Assembly (NCBI GenBank): GCA_027296925.1
Contig: JAPUIP010000153.1
Location: 1 to 5,697 of the forward strand
Direction: 5' to 3'
DNA: 5,697 bases
Source: Candidatus Poribacteria bacterium
GTDB taxonomy: Bacteria; Poribacteria; WGA-4E; PCPOR2b
The notes beneath the pieces were generated by a model, which saw only the letters and a list, made by a program, of their open reading frames with translations, was not told the DNA's origin and searched no databases. Shown here one piece after another: positions 1 to 5,697 of this stretch; positions within the stretch are counted from its first letter, which is position 1; the number at the start of each line of letters is the position of its first letter. The position numbers and the translations under genes are program-made.

Positions 1-306
1 GTGACGGACGACAATGAGATCCGAGTAGTTGGTCACCATGCGTACGGTGTCGGCAATCGTCTCGCCCTTTGCAACTGAACTCGCATGCGGATCGGCAAAA
101 CCAAGGACCCGCCCATCAAGCCGCTCCATCGCGCTTTCAAACGAAAGCCGTGTGCGCGTACTCGGTTCGTAAAATAGGGTTGCCAGCAACTTGCCTTTGC
201 AGAAACCGGACCATGTTGCGAACTGTGTCCGCATCTGATCCGCTAGCCGAAAGATCTGCTTAATCTCAAAATTGGATAAGTCATCAAGTGTTGTGAGATA
301 TCGCAT
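1..306 (-). CDS. pyrB: Aspartate carbamoyltransferase, N-terminal part (cut by window edge)
   Basis: This is the first 102 codons of aspartate transcarbamoylase, the cytoplasmic enzyme that joins carbamoyl phosphate to aspartate in the committed step of pyrimidine synthesis. The start ATG (304-306) is preceded, after 5 bases, by a GAGGTG ribosome binding site (312-317). The carbamoyl-phosphate motif STRTR is at residues 49-53, in the context EPSTRTRLSFESAMERLDG. A second block, ASSVAKGETIADT (75-87), matches the family's mobile loop that supplies a Ser and a Lys to the neighbouring subunit's active site (here probably S76 and K80). The last residues, IVVRH, fit the family stretch before the His-Pro motif. 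Ornithine carbamoyltransferase shares STRTR, but the SS-x-x-KGE block and the pyrD/pyrK neighbours favour PyrB. The aspartate-binding domain lies beyond the left edge. It starts 66 bases after the pyrD stop and is probably cotranscribed with it. Confidence 0.93.
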   Translation of the reverse strand, partial: MRYLTTLDDLSNFEIKQIFRLADQMRTQFATWSGFCKGKLLATLFYEPSTRTRLSFESAMERLDGRVLGFADPHASSVAKGETIADTVRMVTNYSDLIVVRH

Positions 307-372
307 ATCAACACCTCAATGTTGGATATGAAAACGTGCGATTTTTATATTTTACGGACGACTCATGACGCA

Positions 373-1296
373 TCACGTTTGTAAGCTGCCGACCAATTCT
401 TTAATCGAATCAAGCTTGTACTGCTTTAGGTATGTATGGACGCCATCGATCACGTCCAAGGGAGCACGTGGATTGACGAAGTTTGCGGTCCCGACCGCAA
501 CAGCAGAGGCGCCTGCAATGAAAAACGCAATCGCGTCATCACCGGTCATGATGCCACCCATGCCGATAATCGGTATATTGACGGCGTTGTAGACCTGCCA
601 AACCAGGCGTAATGCCACGGGCTTAATCGCTGGCCCGGAAAGCCCGCCGGTGATATTGGCAAGCATGGGGCGGCGGGTCTTGATGTCGATCGCCATACCC
701 AGCAGTGTATTGATCACGGAAAGCCCATCCGTGCCGGCCGCCTCCGCAGCACGAGCGATGACGGTGATGTCCGTAACATTTGGCGAAAGCTTGACAAGGA
801 GCGGCAAGGCGGTCTTTTCTCGCACACTGTTGACGAGCTCGTAAGTCAACTCCGGGTCCACGCCGAAGCTCATTCCACCGCAGTGGAGGTTGGGGCAGGA
901 GATGTTGAGTTCGATCGCCGCAACACCATCGGCGGCATCGAGTTTCTCGGTGACTTCCAGATACTCCTCCAGCCGCTCACCGCAGATGTTCACAATGACG
1001 GGAACATCGAAATTGCGGAGGTACGGCAACTTCTTCTCGATGAACCCATCCACACCGACGTTCTGTAACCCGATGGCATTCAGCATTCCCGGCGGCGTTT
1101 CGGTGATTCGTGGCATCGGATTTCCCGACCACGGAACGCTGGTGATGCCTTTAACCACGATAGCGCCCAGCTGGTTCAGATCGATGAAGTCCGCATACTC
1201 GCTGCCGTAGCCAAACGTACCCGACGCCGTCATCACGGGGTTTTTCATCCGGATGCCCGCAACGTGAACTTCGAGCGAAGTCGGATTGCTATTCAT
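373..1296 (-). CDS. pyrD: Dihydroorotate dehydrogenase, class 1B catalytic subunit
   Basis: A 307-residue FMN enzyme that oxidises dihydroorotate to orotate, the fourth step of pyrimidine synthesis. The length is normal for class 1 and there is no N-terminal membrane segment as in class 2. Visible landmarks are the N-terminal VMTASGTFGYG (21-31), VVKG with Lys49, the substrate/FMN stretch NAIGLQN (73-79), and ELNISCPN (129-136) with Cys134 as the catalytic base typical of class 1 enzymes. VKLSPN (168-173), GGLSGPAIKP (217-226), GMGGI (245-249) and VGTAN (268-272) form the C-terminal FMN-phosphate site. The adjacent pyrK indicates class 1B, in which electrons pass through PyrK to NAD+. The ATG start has a strong AAAGGTGA site (1303-1310) six bases upstream. 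An out-of-frame ATG at 1301-1303 overlaps that site and is probably incidental. It follows pyrK by 58 bases and precedes pyrB by 66. Confidence 0.97.
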   Translation of the reverse strand: MNSNPTSLEVHVAGIRMKNPVMTASGTFGYGSEYADFIDLNQLGAIVVKGITSVPWSGNPMPRITETPPGMLNAIGLQNVGVDGFIEKKLPYLRNFDVPVIVNICGERLEEYLEVTEKLDAADGVAAIELNISCPNLHCGGMSFGVDPELTYELVNSVREKTALPLLVKLSPNVTDITVIARAAEAAGTDGLSVINTLLGMAIDIKTRRPMLANITGGLSGPAIKPVALRLVWQVYNAVNIPIIGMGGIMTGDDAIAFFIAGASAVAVGTANFVNPRAPLDVIDGVHTYLKQYKLDSIKELVGSLQT

Positions 1297-1354
1297 CGTT
1301 CATCACCTTTTTACAGCTTTATCGTTTTATAATGACACACATTCGTTGACCGCT

Positions 1355-2194
1355 TCACCAAACAATCTCTGCCGCATTAAACACGGGACCCTCTGTGCAA
1401 ACTCGTTGATACTCGAAGCCTCCGTCCGGCATCCGAACTTTGCAGACGCAACCGAGGCAAACGCCCATGGCACACCCCATCCGATTCTCCATCGCAAGTT
1501 GGGTCGGAATCCGGTAATCCTGAGCAATCTTCGTCACAGCACGCAGCATGCCATCCGGACCACAGGCGTAAATCATGGGCTGGCTCAATTCGTGAGCGTG
1601 TGGCTGTTCTAAAATCTGTGTGAGGATTTCGGTCACAAAACCGTGATGCCCAACGCTGCCATCGTCCGTTGCGATGTGCATTTCAACGCCGATTCTCTTC
1701 AACTCTGCCACGCTCAATAGTCGAGCGCGATTCATGGATGCGACCAAACCGAGCGTGCGAACACCTGACTTTCGCAACGCAATGGCAAGTAACATCAGCG
1801 ACGCAATCCCGGCGCCGCCTCCAACGATAATCGCCGGATGCAGATCGAGTGGAATGTGGAAGGTATTTCCCAGTGGACCGAGCACACGGAGCGGATCGCC
1901 GGGCTTCAAATGCGAAAGCACTTCCGTCCCTTCACCGATGATCTGATAGAGCATCGAGATCTGCTCGCCTTCGACGGTGAAAATGGTGAACGGACGACGC
2001 AAGAGTAGGGACGCCGCTTGCAGCACCCCCGCCTGGGAAATGAGGACGTGGATAAACTGACCGGGCAGTGCGCCTCGGGCAATCTCTGGACACGCACAAC
2101 GTAACAGGTAGTGGTCTTGGGCAACCTGTTCGTTGGAGATGATCGGTGTGAGTAGATCAAATTTCTTGGGGAACGCAGCGGTAGAGGTTTGCAT
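1355..2194 (-). CDS. pyrK: Dihydroorotate dehydrogenase electron transfer subunit (FAD, 2Fe-2S)
   Basis: A 279-residue ferredoxin-reductase-like protein that pairs with PyrD in the class 1B enzyme and carries electrons from FMN through a 2Fe-2S cluster and FAD to NAD+. Residues 11-115 form the FAD-binding barrel with the FAD motif RRPFTIF (66-72). The NAD-binding domain follows, with GGGAGIA (125-131) and CGPDGML (211-217). The C-terminal cluster segment runs from ENRMGCAMG to RVCTEGPVF; Cys241, 246, 249 and 266 have the C-x4-C-x2-C-x(n)-C spacing of PyrK. Cys251 is an additional cysteine making a C-x-C. The protein is somewhat longer than many PyrK proteins (about 255-265 residues). The ATG at 2192-2194 is the earliest possible start nearby, because an in-frame TAG lies one codon upstream. 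Its ribosome binding site is weak, and with the previous gene ending 23 bases before, translation may be coupled. Confidence 0.96.
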   Translation of the reverse strand: MQTSTAAFPKKFDLLTPIISNEQVAQDHYLLRCACPEIARGALPGQFIHVLISQAGVLQAASLLLRRPFTIFTVEGEQISMLYQIIGEGTEVLSHLKPGDPLRVLGPLGNTFHIPLDLHPAIIVGGGAGIASLMLLAIALRKSGVRTLGLVASMNRARLLSVAELKRIGVEMHIATDDGSVGHHGFVTEILTQILEQPHAHELSQPMIYACGPDGMLRAVTKIAQDYRIPTQLAMENRMGCAMGVCLGCVCKVRMPDGGFEYQRVCTEGPVFNAAEIVW

Positions 2195-2217
2195 GGACTA
2201 TCAAAACAACACCGTTA

Positions 2218-4296
2218 TCACAGCCTGTCTCTCAACTTCATGCGCGAAATGTGAGGAAGTTTCGTAGCATGCCCCCGCCCCAATATGACACGGATCTCGA
2301 ACTCTTGGCTGGGTAAGATCTCATTTTTCAAGTTGACCCATTTGCCGTAGATCTTCGCACGGAGTTGTGGATGAAATAGATGCTGCTTTGTCACCTTCAT
2401 ATCCATTTCCAACTCCGGATAGATTTTGTCCACAGTTCGAACGGAATACGATAGTTCGCCGATCATGTCGGTGCGACGTTCGATGATTTGGATCTCCTGC
2501 CATCTGCAATTGGGATTCGCCGTCGCCACATAGATAAACTGATCGTCCATCGCCATCGTAGAAGCGGCTTTCATCTCAAGTTCGCGTTGCGCCTTGACGG
2601 TCATCGCTTTGGTGTCAATACAGACAAGTCTTCCGGCTTCCGTCAAGATGCAGATCGAATCCGCGTCAAACAGCGCGGTTTTTAGTTTTCCATGGATGCG
2701 GAACCAATCGACCACCCGCATATCACTGAGCGAGGCTTTGATAATATCATGGCGCGCCTGAGACGCGAAAAAGCAGAACCGGTCGGTGATGTGGATAAAA
2801 TCCGCTGTGGCGGGATGTTCCTCACCACTTCCCTGGGAAGGCACGTTAAAGCTCTCCACAGGCTGGAGATCTGGAAGCGTGAAGACCGAGATCTCTCCAT
2901 TTTCCGTAAGGACGTATAATCTGTTCTGATGAGGGTGAAGCGACAAGACATTCGTCTTAAAGACCGCCTTGGGAATCAGTTCATCCGTCTCCGAATGGAT
3001 TTCATAGAGTCGTCGATCGGCACCGACAAAAAGGCGCCCCTGGATACGCTGCATCGCGCGGACGGTTCCCTTGAGCGGAATATCCACCGCATTTTTTCTC
3101 AGAAGTCGCTCCGGTCGGTCGATTGGGGCTTTACGGAGATACCCATCGCCGCCTCCCAGCCAAACGTGCGATTCTGTCGCGACCACACAAGTCGGTTTCT
3201 TGCCGAGATAGATCCTGTCGAGCGGCAACCCCGAGGCGCGATCATATTCCCACACATAGCCCCCCTGCGTTGCGACATAGATCTTTTGCGGCGTTGGATA
3301 AATTGCGTGGATACTGGACACGGCAGGACTGTCGAGATAGGTCAAGTATCCACTCGTTGGCAAAGGCTTGAGGGATAACCCATCTTGATTGACGTGGAAT
3401 CCGCGTAAATGCCCAGACAAAAAGCCGGCTGGCGTTGCGACCTCCCAACCGCGCATCAGTCCTTGCGGTCCCTCTTTCAAGTTATAGTCGTGATGCGGGG
3501 CGATGTGTCGTTGGGCGTGATCGAACGTGCGGATGCGGAGGTGTTCCGGCTGAATCTCCACTACACGAGAATGTCGTTCCCCGTCGCCGGTCGATTGGTT
3601 GGCGTGAACACCGACGTGCACGAAGTAAACCCCGTTGCGACAGCAGATTGAATTCGGATAGCCCTGTCCCAAATGGGAATGCCCGGAGAACCAGAGGATA
3701 ATTTGCGGGTGATTTTGGATGATTTCGAGAAGACGTTTGGGATGGTGATTATAATTGATGTAGGGGTTTGTTACACGCGCATGGACGCTCGGAGCGATCG
3801 GAATCTGTGTGCCGAAAACTGGCGCGTGACACTGCACGATCGTCGGCGTTGTTGGGTGATGTTCTAACGTTTCTTCAAACCAGGTCAGTTGTTCATCACT
3901 CAGGAAAACCTCATCCGCTTGCCAACGAGGGGCGTGACACCGTTCGGCGCTCAGTGTCACAAACAGAATACCTGCGTTTTCATAAGTGTAGTAATGCCGA
4001 TTCAGACCAAAGGCGCTGGTAAAAAGTTTGATATGTTCTGCATCTGTTTCACAGTTTTCCGCCTGTACATCCTGATCACCGAGCGCCGGCAGCACATCCG
4101 CTTCGAGTGCGCTCAAAGTTTTGCGTGCCGAATCAAATCCTTGACGAACCGGCCCCAGATCGCCGAGGACCATCACCACATCTGGATTCAAGCTATTGAT
4201 GTCACTGATCACTTCGTCCATCTCGCGTGTCTCGCTGGGGAACGGCGATAGCGCGCCCATGGCGACTAATGTCAGATTGTACTTTGCCTCTCTCAT
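2218..4296 (-). CDS. Calcineurin-like phosphoesterase domain fused to a predicted seven-bladed beta-propeller
   Basis: A 692-residue protein with two parts. Residues about 5-245 follow the calcineurin-like phosphoesterase layout: PDVVMVLGDLG (38-48, metal ligand Asp46), ALGDQD (71-76) where GNHD/E is expected, VQCHAP (His157) and FSGHSHLG (203-210, His206 and His208). The first motif, normally D-x-H, is missing: residues 10-17 read LVAMGALS. GDQD also replaces the usual Asn and the catalytic His. Residues about 326-614 contain seven repeats of roughly 37 residues of the form 'hydrophobic strand, then IYVAT/LFVGA/IYVLT, then G-x-hydrophobic-x-x-hydrophobic-D/E', as in PQQ/WD-like propellers. 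The tail (615-692) is unassigned. No signal peptide or membrane segment is evident, so it is probably cytoplasmic. The ATG at 4294-4296 is the first possible start, since an in-frame TAG lies four codons upstream; only a poor, distant purine stretch precedes it. It ends in tandem stops TGA TAA, 23 bases before pyrK. The substrate is unknown. Confidence 0.85.
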   Translation of the reverse strand: MREAKYNLTLVAMGALSPFPSETREMDEVISDINSLNPDVVMVLGDLGPVRQGFDSARKTLSALEADVLPALGDQDVQAENCETDAEHIKLFTSAFGLNRHYYTYENAGILFVTLSAERCHAPRWQADEVFLSDEQLTWFEETLEHHPTTPTIVQCHAPVFGTQIPIAPSVHARVTNPYINYNHHPKRLLEIIQNHPQIILWFSGHSHLGQGYPNSICCRNGVYFVHVGVHANQSTGDGERHSRVVEIQPEHLRIRTFDHAQRHIAPHHDYNLKEGPQGLMRGWEVATPAGFLSGHLRGFHVNQDGLSLKPLPTSGYLTYLDSPAVSSIHAIYPTPQKIYVATQGGYVWEYDRASGLPLDRIYLGKKPTCVVATESHVWLGGGDGYLRKAPIDRPERLLRKNAVDIPLKGTVRAMQRIQGRLFVGADRRLYEIHSETDELIPKAVFKTNVLSLHPHQNRLYVLTENGEISVFTLPDLQPVESFNVPSQGSGEEHPATADFIHITDRFCFFASQARHDIIKASLSDMRVVDWFRIHGKLKTALFDADSICILTEAGRLVCIDTKAMTVKAQRELEMKAASTMAMDDQFIYVATANPNCRWQEIQIIERRTDMIGELSYSVRTVDKIYPELEMDMKVTKQHLFHPQLRAKIYGKWVNLKNEILPSQEFEIRVILGRGHATKLPHISRMKLRDRL

Positions 4297-4340
4297 GCGT
4301 GAATGCGCCTATCCTCGATTTGGCATAAAGACTGACGGTA

Positions 4341-4346
4341 ATTTTA
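4341..4346 (-). promoter_or_regulatory. Candidate -10 box of a sigma70-like promoter
   Basis: On the minus strand this reads TAAAAT, five of six matches to TATAAT, 17 bases downstream of the candidate -35 box at 4364-4369. Transcription would start near 4330-4335 and give a leader of roughly 35-40 bases before the phosphoesterase ATG at 4296. AT-rich hexamers of this kind occur by chance, so this is tentative. Confidence 0.3.
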
Positions 4347-4363
4347 CCCTGTTTTGGGAGGAA

Positions 4364-4369
4364 ACGCAA
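4364..4369 (-). promoter_or_regulatory. Candidate -35 box of a sigma70-like promoter
   Basis: On the minus strand this reads TTGCGT, and it stands exactly 17 bases before a TAAAAT hexamer at 4341-4346. Only three of six positions match the TTGACA consensus. It lies in the 99-base gap between the epimerase and the phosphoesterase gene, the longest gap in the window, where a promoter for the phosphoesterase-pyrK-pyrD-pyrB group would be expected. The assignment is inferred from spacing and position and is weak. Confidence 0.28.
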
Positions 4370-4389
4370 CAGTTTTCCCGACTGTTTGC
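4366..4389. repeat. Inverted repeat in the gap before the phosphoesterase gene
   Basis: Perfect six-base arms AACAGT (4368-4373) and ACTGTT (4381-4386) flank a seven-base spacer. The outer bases GC/GC extend the pairing by two with a single-base bulge. As RNA it would form a small hairpin 3' of the epimerase stop, but no run of T follows on the minus strand, so it is not a typical intrinsic terminator. Because it overlaps the candidate -35 box it could be an operator, a weak terminator for the upstream operon, or chance. Confidence 0.4.
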
Positions 4390-4395
4390 AAGGAA

Positions 4396-5424
4396 TCAGG
4401 ATATTTGCGTCGGGATAACATCAGTGGCATTTCCCTCCCGAAATGCGATGGCGGAATCAATCATCTTAAAAATATCGAATTGCGGCGCGTAGCCGATCAG
4501 TCGGGCACCTTTCGAGAGATCGAATTCGTAATAGGTCGGCGTGTTATCTTGCAGCCGAACATCGACGTAATCCATGCCGAGCTTGTCGGCGAGGTAAGGT
4601 ATCGTCTCCTCCCATGTGAAAGGCTTTGGGGCGGCAAGCTGGAAGGTCTCTCCAATTGCCGCCGGTTTTCCCAGCGCGGACAGGAAGCCGAGGACAATGT
4701 CACGCACATCGGCGATATGCTTTTTATAAGACCTGCCGTTCTCATCACGAGCAATGAGCAGGCGCTCTTCACCCGTCCAGAATTCCTGCAACTGCTGACG
4801 AGTTTGGGACGCGGCTTCTCCAGCTCTGCCTTCGTAGGTCTTCAGCCACTGGCTTAGGCGGAACTGCCCAAAATTTAAGATCTCCTCGCCGGCGGAGACG
4901 TTGGCAAAACGGAAGATCGTGATCGGTAGCCGATAGCTCCGATAATATCCGCGACACATCTCCTCGCCGAGCACCTTTGAAAGCGCATACCATCCCCCCG
5001 GCTGCTGGGGCATTTCGTCTTCGCGGATGGGATGCGACATACCACCGGGAACATATTTACTATAGGTTGCATCGGTACTTGCAAAGAAGAAGTGCTCAAG
5101 GTGATCCCCGTTCTCACGCGCGGCTTCTAGCATGTTGAATGTGCCTCGGGCGTTGATCTCGAAGTAGTCTTCATTCGTGAAGGGACCGCCGCCCTGAAAT
5201 GCTGCGCCCAAATGGCAGATCGCCTCGACGCCCTCAACCGCTTGATTCACATCGGCGGCGTTGACTAAACTCCCTTCGATCAATTTGACGGGCAGCCCTT
5301 CGAGCTTTTCCACTCTCAGATCTTTTGTCCAAACCAGCCCGCGCACCTCATGTCCTGCGTCAATGAGGGCTTTGGCGAGATTGGCGCCAATTCTGCCGGA
5401 TATACCAGTTACTAAAATTTTCAC
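4396..5424 (-). CDS. NAD-dependent epimerase/dehydratase family protein (extended SDR)
   Basis: A 342-residue cytoplasmic oxidoreductase of the extended short-chain dehydrogenase type, the family that includes UDP-glucose 4-epimerase and many nucleotide-sugar enzymes. The N-terminal Rossmann motif is TGISGRIG (6-13, G7-x2-G10-x2-G13). A family-typical AICHLGAAF follows (68-76), then NARGTFNMLEAA (91-102). The catalytic set is Ser116/Thr117 in FFFASTDATYS and Tyr146-x3-Lys150 in WYALSK. FRFANV (171-176) and HIADVRDIV (236-244) are also typical of the family. Residues from about 175 onward form the substrate domain, which I cannot match to a particular sugar, so no symbol is given. The length is normal. 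The start is GTG (5422-5424), supported by AGGAG (5434-5438) nine bases upstream and by the Rossmann strand beginning at residue 2. It follows the 63-residue gene by 20 bases, so the two are probably in one operon. No nucleotide-sugar gene is in view to suggest a pathway. Confidence 0.92.
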   Translation of the reverse strand: MKILVTGISGRIGANLAKALIDAGHEVRGLVWTKDLRVEKLEGLPVKLIEGSLVNAADVNQAVEGVEAICHLGAAFQGGGPFTNEDYFEINARGTFNMLEAARENGDHLEHFFFASTDATYSKYVPGGMSHPIREDEMPQQPGGWYALSKVLGEEMCRGYYRSYRLPITIFRFANVSAGEEILNFGQFRLSQWLKTYEGRAGEAASQTRQQLQEFWTGEERLLIARDENGRSYKKHIADVRDIVLGFLSALGKPAAIGETFQLAAPKPFTWEETIPYLADKLGMDYVDVRLQDNTPTYYEFDLSKGARLIGYAPQFDIFKMIDSAIAFREGNATDVIPTQIS

Positions 5425-5433
5425 GGCTACGAA

Positions 5434-5438
5434 CTCCT
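5434..5438 (-). promoter_or_regulatory. Ribosome binding site of the epimerase gene
   Basis: On the minus strand this reads AGGAG within TTAGGAG, nine bases before the GTG start at 5424. It supports a non-ATG start exactly where the Rossmann fold begins (MKILVTG). Confidence 0.75.
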
Positions 5439-5444
5439 AATGAC

Positions 5445-5636
5445 TCATGCATCAGATGGGCCAGGTTCCCAACCAACCATTTGGCTCCATTGGGTGGCCT
5501 TGGCCATAATCTCCCAGATGAAAGGCCCCTTTGCATCGGTGTAACCGGGCCGATCATCACGATACTTTCTGGCTAAGCGGTGGAAGAGATCGGGGCATTC
5601 GGGGTCGTATGGAACCACTCGGATTTCGTCCGGCAT
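5445..5636 (-). CDS. Small protein of unknown function, 63 residues
   Basis: I do not recognise this gene. It encodes 63 residues starting MPDEIRVVPYDPECPDLF, rich in charged residues, with Trp at 41, 50 and 56 and the clusters GPFIWEIMAKATQW (37-50) and VGWEPGP (54-60). There is no signal peptide or membrane segment, so it is probably soluble. The ATG at 5634-5636 was chosen over an in-frame TTG at 5694-5696 because GGGAG (5642-5646) stands five bases before it, and because the upstream gene ends at 5638, one base from the ATG. It is followed after 20 bases by the epimerase gene, so it may act with that enzyme, but this is only inferred from position. The opening VVPYDPxxPxLF recalls the start of GrpB-family proteins, but the later GrpB motifs are missing. 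The gene is probably real because of its ribosome binding site and tight spacing. Confidence 0.65.
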   Translation of the reverse strand: MPDEIRVVPYDPECPDLFHRLARKYRDDRPGYTDAKGPFIWEIMAKATQWSQMVGWEPGPSDA

Positions 5637-5637
5637 G

Positions 5638-5697
5638 TTAGCTCCCGTTTCCGTCGATTGTCCCGTGCACGCTGAGAAGCTGAACCACGCGATCAAT
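5638..5697 (-). CDS. C-terminal end of an unidentified upstream gene (cut by window edge)
   Basis: One frame is open from the right edge to a TAA at 5638-5640 and reads IDRVVQLLSVHGTIDGNGS. The amphipathic IDRVVQLLS stretch followed by a short polar tail looks like the end of a protein. The stop is separated by one base from the ATG of the 63-residue gene, an arrangement usual in bacterial operons. Nineteen codons are too few to assign a family, and an open frame of this length can occur by chance, so the call rests mainly on the stop/start spacing. Confidence 0.45.
   Translation of the reverse strand: MDRVVQLLSVHGTIDGNGS
5642..5646 (-). promoter_or_regulatory. Ribosome binding site that sets the start of the 63-residue gene
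   Basis: On the minus strand this reads GGGAG, five bases before the ATG at 5636. It lies inside the last codons of the preceding gene, and the junction TAA-C-ATG suggests translational coupling. This favours the ATG over the more upstream in-frame TTG. Confidence 0.7.

Noticed and set aside
1..306. Ornithine carbamoyltransferase as an alternative for the truncated carbamoyltransferase
   Set aside because: The SSVAKGETIADT block matches aspartate transcarbamoylase, and the gene follows pyrK-pyrD.
332..380. Possible hairpin between the end of pyrD and pyrB (AAACGT..GCG pairing with CGC..ACGTTT)
   Set aside because: The loop is nearly 30 bases, one arm needs a three-base bulge, and only a short T run follows, so it is neither a convincing terminator nor an attenuator.
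1297..1354. TATAAA hexamer in the pyrK-pyrD gap as an internal promoter
   Set aside because: No acceptable -35 box is found 16-18 bases upstream, and the gap is short between genes that act as one enzyme complex.
4368..4386. LexA-type operator at the inverted repeat
   Set aside because: The arms are ACAGT...ACTGT with a seven-base spacer, the reverse orientation of the CTGT-N8-ACAG box, and the downstream genes are not SOS functions.
2929..4857. Several plus-strand open frames of 80-167 codons opposite the phosphoesterase and epimerase genes
   Set aside because: They lie antisense to well-supported genes, their products show no recognisable motifs, and their composition is what the opposite strand of coding DNA produces.
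5580..5636. Resemblance of VVPYDPxxPxLF to the start of GrpB-like nucleotidyltransferases
   Set aside because: Only about a dozen residues match. The GrpB motif region with HIGSTAVPG is absent and the protein is far too short, so a family call is not justified.
5445..5696. Longer version of the small gene starting at an in-frame TTG (5694-5696)
   Set aside because: The internal ATG at 5636 has a well-placed GGGAG site and abuts the stop of the upstream reading frame. The TTG has no visible ribosome binding site within the window.

Overview
The window looks like a stretch of a bacterial chromosome, about half G+C. Every supported gene lies on the minus strand, so transcription runs from the right edge (5697) to the left edge (1). 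In transcription order it holds: the last codons of an unidentified gene; a 63-residue protein of unknown function; an NAD-dependent epimerase/dehydratase of the extended SDR type; a 692-residue protein joining a calcineurin-like phosphoesterase domain to a predicted seven-bladed beta-propeller; pyrK; pyrD; and the first 102 codons of pyrB, which is cut by the left edge.

The left half (1-2194) is a pyrimidine biosynthesis block. PyrD with the catalytic Cys of class 1 enzymes, next to a PyrK carrying FAD and 2Fe-2S motifs, makes the NAD-dependent class 1B dihydroorotate dehydrogenase. PyrB is aspartate transcarbamoylase, the committed step of the same pathway. Gaps are short (23, 58 and 66 bases), which fits one transcript. 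The phosphoesterase-propeller gene sits 23 bases upstream of pyrK and probably shares that transcript.

The right half (4396-5697) looks like a separate small operon: the unknown 63-residue gene starts one base after the stop of the gene before it and is followed 20 bases later by the epimerase. The largest gap (4297-4395, 99 bases) separates the two halves. It contains a weak promoter-like pair of boxes and an inverted repeat, so it is the best candidate for a transcription start serving the phosphoesterase and pyr genes.

The most unusual item is the phosphoesterase-propeller protein. Its phosphoesterase fold is recognisable, but the first metal motif (D-x-H) is absent and the GNHD/E motif reads GDQD, so it may be a weakened or altered enzyme, or a sensor/scaffold, placed among pyrimidine genes. 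The organism cannot be fixed from sequence alone. The mixture of a class 1B pyr block, a generic epimerase and a propeller-fused phosphoesterase would fit an uncultured environmental lineage (for example Poribacteria-like), but that is a guess. No RNA genes, mobile elements, CRISPR arrays or convincing intrinsic terminators were seen, and there is no gene-free stretch above 100 bases.
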